Shown: one piece after another, positions 61,283-64,000 of the stretch | Layout: each line of letters starts with the position of its first letter | Numbering within the stretch: position 1 is the first letter of the stretch | Origin: Burkholderiales bacterium 67-32 | GTDB taxonomy: Bacteria > Pseudomonadota > Gammaproteobacteria > Burkholderiales > Burkholderiaceae_B | DNA length: 64,000 nucleotides | NCBI GenBank assembly: GCA_001898625.1 | Contig: MKUP01000023.1 | Span: forward strand, 124,001 to 188,000 | Direction of reading: 5' to 3' | Made by a program: the position numbers and the translations under genes | Notes under the pieces: generated by a model | The model's input: only the letters and a program-made list of their open reading frames with translations | What the model was told of the DNA's origin: nothing | Databases searched by the model: none

Positions 61283-62141
61283 CGTCGTCGAACAATTCGT
61301 CCACCGCGAACTGGCGCGGAATGATCTTCTGTTCGTACGACCACTCGATGGCCATCTCCAGACCCTTGCGGTTGGCCTCGAGGCCCAGCGGCGGCAGGGT
61401 CTCCAGCGCGGCGGCGGGAGCGAGCGCGCGGCTTTCCCGGATCATCCGGTAGATCTCGCGCACGGCCTCGGGATGCCGGCGCGTGACGTCCTGGTGGACG
61501 GCGAAGACGTGGTTGATGGGCACGACGCCTTCGCGCTGGTACCAGGCCCGAGCAGCCGCGATGGGTTCCGGGACCAGGGTCTGCACGCGCGGATCCTTGG
61601 GCATGTCGTTGCCGAGGATGGCGGCGGCCAGCTCGCCGTTCAGCATCATCTCGGGTATCGAGGAGCCCTTGGGCAGCATGTGGCAGTTGGGCGGGTCGCG
61701 GTACTCGGCCAGGTGGGATTCGTCCACGGTGTACCACTCGACCTTGTTGGGGTCGACGCCGTATTCATGCTGCAGGATGCCGCGCACCCACAGGCCGGTA
61801 GTCTGCGCATAGGTGCGCACGCCCACCTTTTTGCCCTCGATGTCCTTGGGGTCGAGGTGGCCGAGTTCCTTGTTGAAGCCTATGCAATGGTGCTGGAAGC
61901 GGCCGACCATGGGGGCGGGCAGGATCACGAACGGCTTGCCGTAGGCCTTGGCCTGCAGGTAGGTGACGATGGCCAGTTCGCCCGCGTCGAAGGCGTTGTC
62001 GCGGATCATCGGCTTGAAGCCGTCGTGCGCGGTCTTGGGGCCGCAGAAATCGAGCTGGACGATGTCCGAGGCGACGCGGCCGTCCTTCATGGCCGCGGCC
62101 ACGGGGGAGTCCGCCAGGTTGGTCTTGAGCGTGACGGTCAT
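61263..62141 (-). CDS. 4,5-dihydroxyphthalate decarboxylase-like / PBP-II-fold protein (copy 1)
   Basis: A 292-residue protein without signal peptide, with the PBP-II fold of the Pht5 (4,5-dihydroxyphthalate decarboxylase) family: MIRDNAFDAGELAIVTYLQA, then KKVGVRTYAQTTGLWVRGIL and EYGVDPNKVEWYTVDESH. A cytoplasmic enzyme rather than a transport receptor is implied by the missing signal. It is about 5 bp after the amidohydrolase stop and co-transcribed with it. Substrate unknown. Its end overlaps that of the convergent cupin gene by 20 bp. Confidence 0.85.
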   Translation of the reverse strand: MTVTLKTNLADSPVAAAMKDGRVASDIVQLDFCGPKTAHDGFKPMIRDNAFDAGELAIVTYLQAKAYGKPFVILPAPMVGRFQHHCIGFNKELGHLDPKDIEGKKVGVRTYAQTTGLWVRGILQHEYGVDPNKVEWYTVDESHLAEYRDPPNCHMLPKGSSIPEMMLNGELAAAILGNDMPKDPRVQTLVPEPIAAARAWYQREGVVPINHVFAVHQDVTRRHPEAVREIYRMIRESRALAPAAALETLPPLGLEANRKGLEMAIEWSYEQKIIPRQFAVDELFDDVTGALG

Positions 62142-62146
62142 GGGGG

Positions 62147-63001
62147 TCAGTCCTTCAGCACGGGGTAGAGCTTCTGCGCGGTGCCGGCCATGATCCAGTG
62201 CTGGTCGGCGGCGGGCAGGAAGGCGATGTAGTCCTTGAGCGCCTTGACGATGTCGGCCAGGCTGTCCTCGGCGGCGGGGAAGTTGGAGCCCCAGGCGATG
62301 CGGTCGGCGCCGAATTCCTGGACCACGCGGCCGAAGAAGGTCTCGGGCGTGGCCTTGCCGGAATACGCGGACTCGGTATTGCGGCTGCTGAGCTTGAGGT
62401 AGAGATTCTTGAAGCGGGCCAGGTCGAACAGGTGCTGGGCGCCGGCATAGGGCGGGCCGCTGCTGATGTCCGGCTTCATCATGTGGTCGACGATGGCCAG
62501 GGTCCCGGGAAAGGCGGTCAGCAGCTTCTCCAGCGCCGGGATGGCGGCCTTGGTGATCTGCACGCACACGGGGATGCCCAGTTCGCCCGCCAGGCCCCAG
62601 GCGGGATGCAGGGCGGGGTCCTCCAGCGTGGGTGCCTGGCCCGGCATGGTGCTGCCGGTGGTGAAGATGCGCAGGCCGGCCAGACCGCGTCCGGTCCAGT
62701 AGCGGATCTTCTGCGTGGCGTCGGGGGCGAGCATGTCGACCGAGTAGACGCCGGCGTAGCGCTTGGGCTGCGCGGCGATGGAGTCGGCCACGTAGGAATT
62801 GTCGAAGCCGTAGGTGGTCGACGAGTGGACGATGGCGGCCTTGTCGATGCCGACGGCGTCCATGGCCGCGGCATATTGTTCGAAGGTTGCCGGCCGGGTG
62901 GCGGACCAGCCCGAGCGTTCGCCGCCCAGCGGGTCGAGCGGGTAGCGGGTGGTGTCGGGCGAGATGATGTGCGGATGGATGTCGATCAGGCGTGTGGTCA
63001 T
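62147..63001 (-). CDS. Amidohydrolase-2 family hydrolase
   Basis: TIM-barrel metal hydrolase of 284 residues. The His-x-His metal pair is in RLIDIHPHIISP near the N-terminus, a conserved His in LAIVDHMMKPD and the catalytic Asp region in IAWGSNFPAAEDSL. Similar proteins include 2-pyrone-4,6-dicarboxylate lactonase and decarboxylases of aromatic acids. It stands between two Pht5-like genes on the same strand, so a joint role in degrading an aromatic (di)carboxylate is likely but not proven. Confidence 0.9.
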   Translation of the reverse strand: MTTRLIDIHPHIISPDTTRYPLDPLGGERSGWSATRPATFEQYAAAMDAVGIDKAAIVHSSTTYGFDNSYVADSIAAQPKRYAGVYSVDMLAPDATQKIRYWTGRGLAGLRIFTTGSTMPGQAPTLEDPALHPAWGLAGELGIPVCVQITKAAIPALEKLLTAFPGTLAIVDHMMKPDISSGPPYAGAQHLFDLARFKNLYLKLSSRNTESAYSGKATPETFFGRVVQEFGADRIAWGSNFPAAEDSLADIVKALKDYIAFLPAADQHWIMAGTAQKLYPVLKD

Positions 63002-63048
63002 GGCGGTGTCGCGCAAAGAATGGGTGTCGTCGGAAAGGCCGCGCCGGG

Positions 63049-64000
63049 TCAGGCGCCGACGTCGATGAACATGTCGTCGACGGCGTAGCGCTTCTTGAGC
63101 AGGCCTTGCTGGTGGCAGTAATTCATCATGGCCTCGATGGACGGCCGGTTGGCCTCGATGCCGTAGGGCAGGGGATCGCCCACGATGCGGCCCATGGCGC
63201 GGTAGTGCTCGTCCTTGTCCGATACCGATTCACCGGCGGCGAGCTGGCGCAGGTAGATGTTTTTCGAGGCCAGGAAGGCGTCGTACAGGGCCTTGCCCAG
63301 CCACGGGTGCCGGGCCAGCACTTCGTCCTTGACGGTGATCAGGCCGTGCACGGGATAGATGCCGGTCTTGCGGTACCACTCGGCCTCGAGCCGGTCGGCA
63401 TCAGGGAACATTTCGAGGTATTCCGGCGGCTTGATGCGTCCGCCCGCCTGCCAGCCGTCGGCCGGCGCGCCGGCGCGGCCGATGCCGGCGTTGTCGGTGA
63501 ACGCGGCGGAAAGGTAGCCGCTGGCCATCAGGTCCACCAGCGACTTGCCGTCCCGGGCCTGCTCGACGTTGGGCGGCAGTTGCAGCGAGGAGACGTGTTC
63601 CTCGTCGTCCACCACCCAGGTGATGCGCGAGTTGTCGACGCCGTAGTCGTTGGTCAGGATGCCGCGCGTCCAGATGCCGGTGGTGACCGAGTAGGCGCGC
63701 ACGCCCGCGCGCTTGCCTTCGAGGTCGCGCGGTTCGCGGATGCCGGCATCGTCGCGGTAGACCAGGCCGGCGTGGTGGAAGCGGCGGAAGATGAAGACGG
63801 GCAACGCCTTGAACGGGGCGCCGGCCTCGCGGGCGATCATGTAGGTGGCGGGAGCCATTTCGCAGACGTCGAATTCGACGTCGCGCACCATGCGCCGGAA
63901 GGCGGCGATGATGGGCTTGATCTCGACGAAGTCCGGCTGGACACCGTCGATGGGCACGTCGCCGCGCTTGAGCGCGGCGGTGTGGCCGTAAGTGGCGATG
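63049..64000 (-). CDS. 4,5-dihydroxyphthalate decarboxylase-like protein (copy 2, cut by window edge)
   Basis: At least 317 residues, running off the window at its 5' end. The open frame continues upstream of a GTG at 63957 with IATYGHTAALKRGD, so the true start is outside. Family features: RRMVRDVEFDVCEMAPATYM, GKRAGVRAYSVTTGIWTRGI and NDYGVDNSRITWVVDDEEH. It parallels copy 1 on the other side of the amidohydrolase, suggesting a duplicated pair with different substrates or a two-subunit enzyme. Confidence 0.85.
   Translation of the reverse strand, partial: IATYGHTAALKRGDVPIDGVQPDFVEIKPIIAAFRRMVRDVEFDVCEMAPATYMIAREAGAPFKALPVFIFRRFHHAGLVYRDDAGIREPRDLEGKRAGVRAYSVTTGIWTRGILTNDYGVDNSRITWVVDDEEHVSSLQLPPNVEQARDGKSLVDLMASGYLSAAFTDNAGIGRAGAPADGWQAGGRIKPPEYLEMFPDADRLEAEWYRKTGIYPVHGLITVKDEVLARHPWLGKALYDAFLASKNIYLRQLAAGESVSDKDEHYRAMGRIVGDPLPYGIEANRPSIEAMMNYCHQQGLLKKRYAVDDMFIDVGA

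Overview
The window comes from a GC-rich betaproteobacterium, most likely the Alcaligenaceae (Bordetella/Achromobacter type). This rests on the housekeeping codon bias, two Bug/TctC-type solute receptors, a waaC-waaA pair next to LysR genes, and the style of the surface-polysaccharide locus. No rRNA, tRNA, CRISPR array or insertion sequence was seen. The genus call is inference.

Left flank (1-14.3 kb, GC-rich): the start of a type VI secretion operon on the minus strand (a TraB/GumN-like exported protein, tssK, a long tssL and a tssM cut by the window edge). A LuxR-type response regulator diverges from it. Next come a hipBA toxin-antitoxin pair with three evenly spaced palindromic operators, a nitroreductase, then lptG-apaH-rfbC-rfbD-rfbB in tight overlap (no rfbA seen) and galU.

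Central polysaccharide island (14.5-46.6 kb): a plus-strand export module (wzi, wzb, wza, wzc, wzy-like) in conspicuously AT-rich DNA faces a ~20 kb run of minus-strand genes. Reading from 43.3 kb down, that run holds a PglF/WbpM-type dehydratase, a small phosphoglycosyltransferase, a PglD-type acetyltransferase and a PglE-type aminotransferase, together giving a 2,4-diamino-2,4,6-trideoxyhexose. Then come a GT4 glycosyltransferase, wecB and wecC (UDP-ManNAcA), and a pseudaminic-acid set pseB, pseC, [cytidylyltransferase-aldo/keto reductase fusion], SDR, pseG, pseH, pseI. The run ends with an asparagine-synthetase-like amidotransferase, a Wzx flippase, a hexapeptide acyltransferase and a sialyltransferase-like enzyme. 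A Tat-exported beta-helix-like protein closes the run. Together these look like a Wzx/Wzy-dependent capsule or O-antigen built from a short repeat with a diamino sugar, an (amidated?) ManNAcA and a modified pseudaminic acid.

Precursor genes (43.8-50 kb): glmM, a WecA/WbpL-type transferase, phosphomannomutase/phosphoglucomutase and pgi.

Right flank (50-64 kb, GC-rich): an MntA-HepT toxin-antitoxin pair. After it comes a GntR-regulated catabolic operon (TauD-type dioxygenase, Bug receptor, FAH-family hydrolase) with two near-identical palindromes between gntR and the operon. waaC-waaA follow, then two LysR regulators sharing an operator-like motif, a Bug receptor, an alpha/beta hydrolase, a cupin, and two 4,5-dihydroxyphthalate-decarboxylase-like proteins flanking an amidohydrolase. 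The last of these runs off the window.
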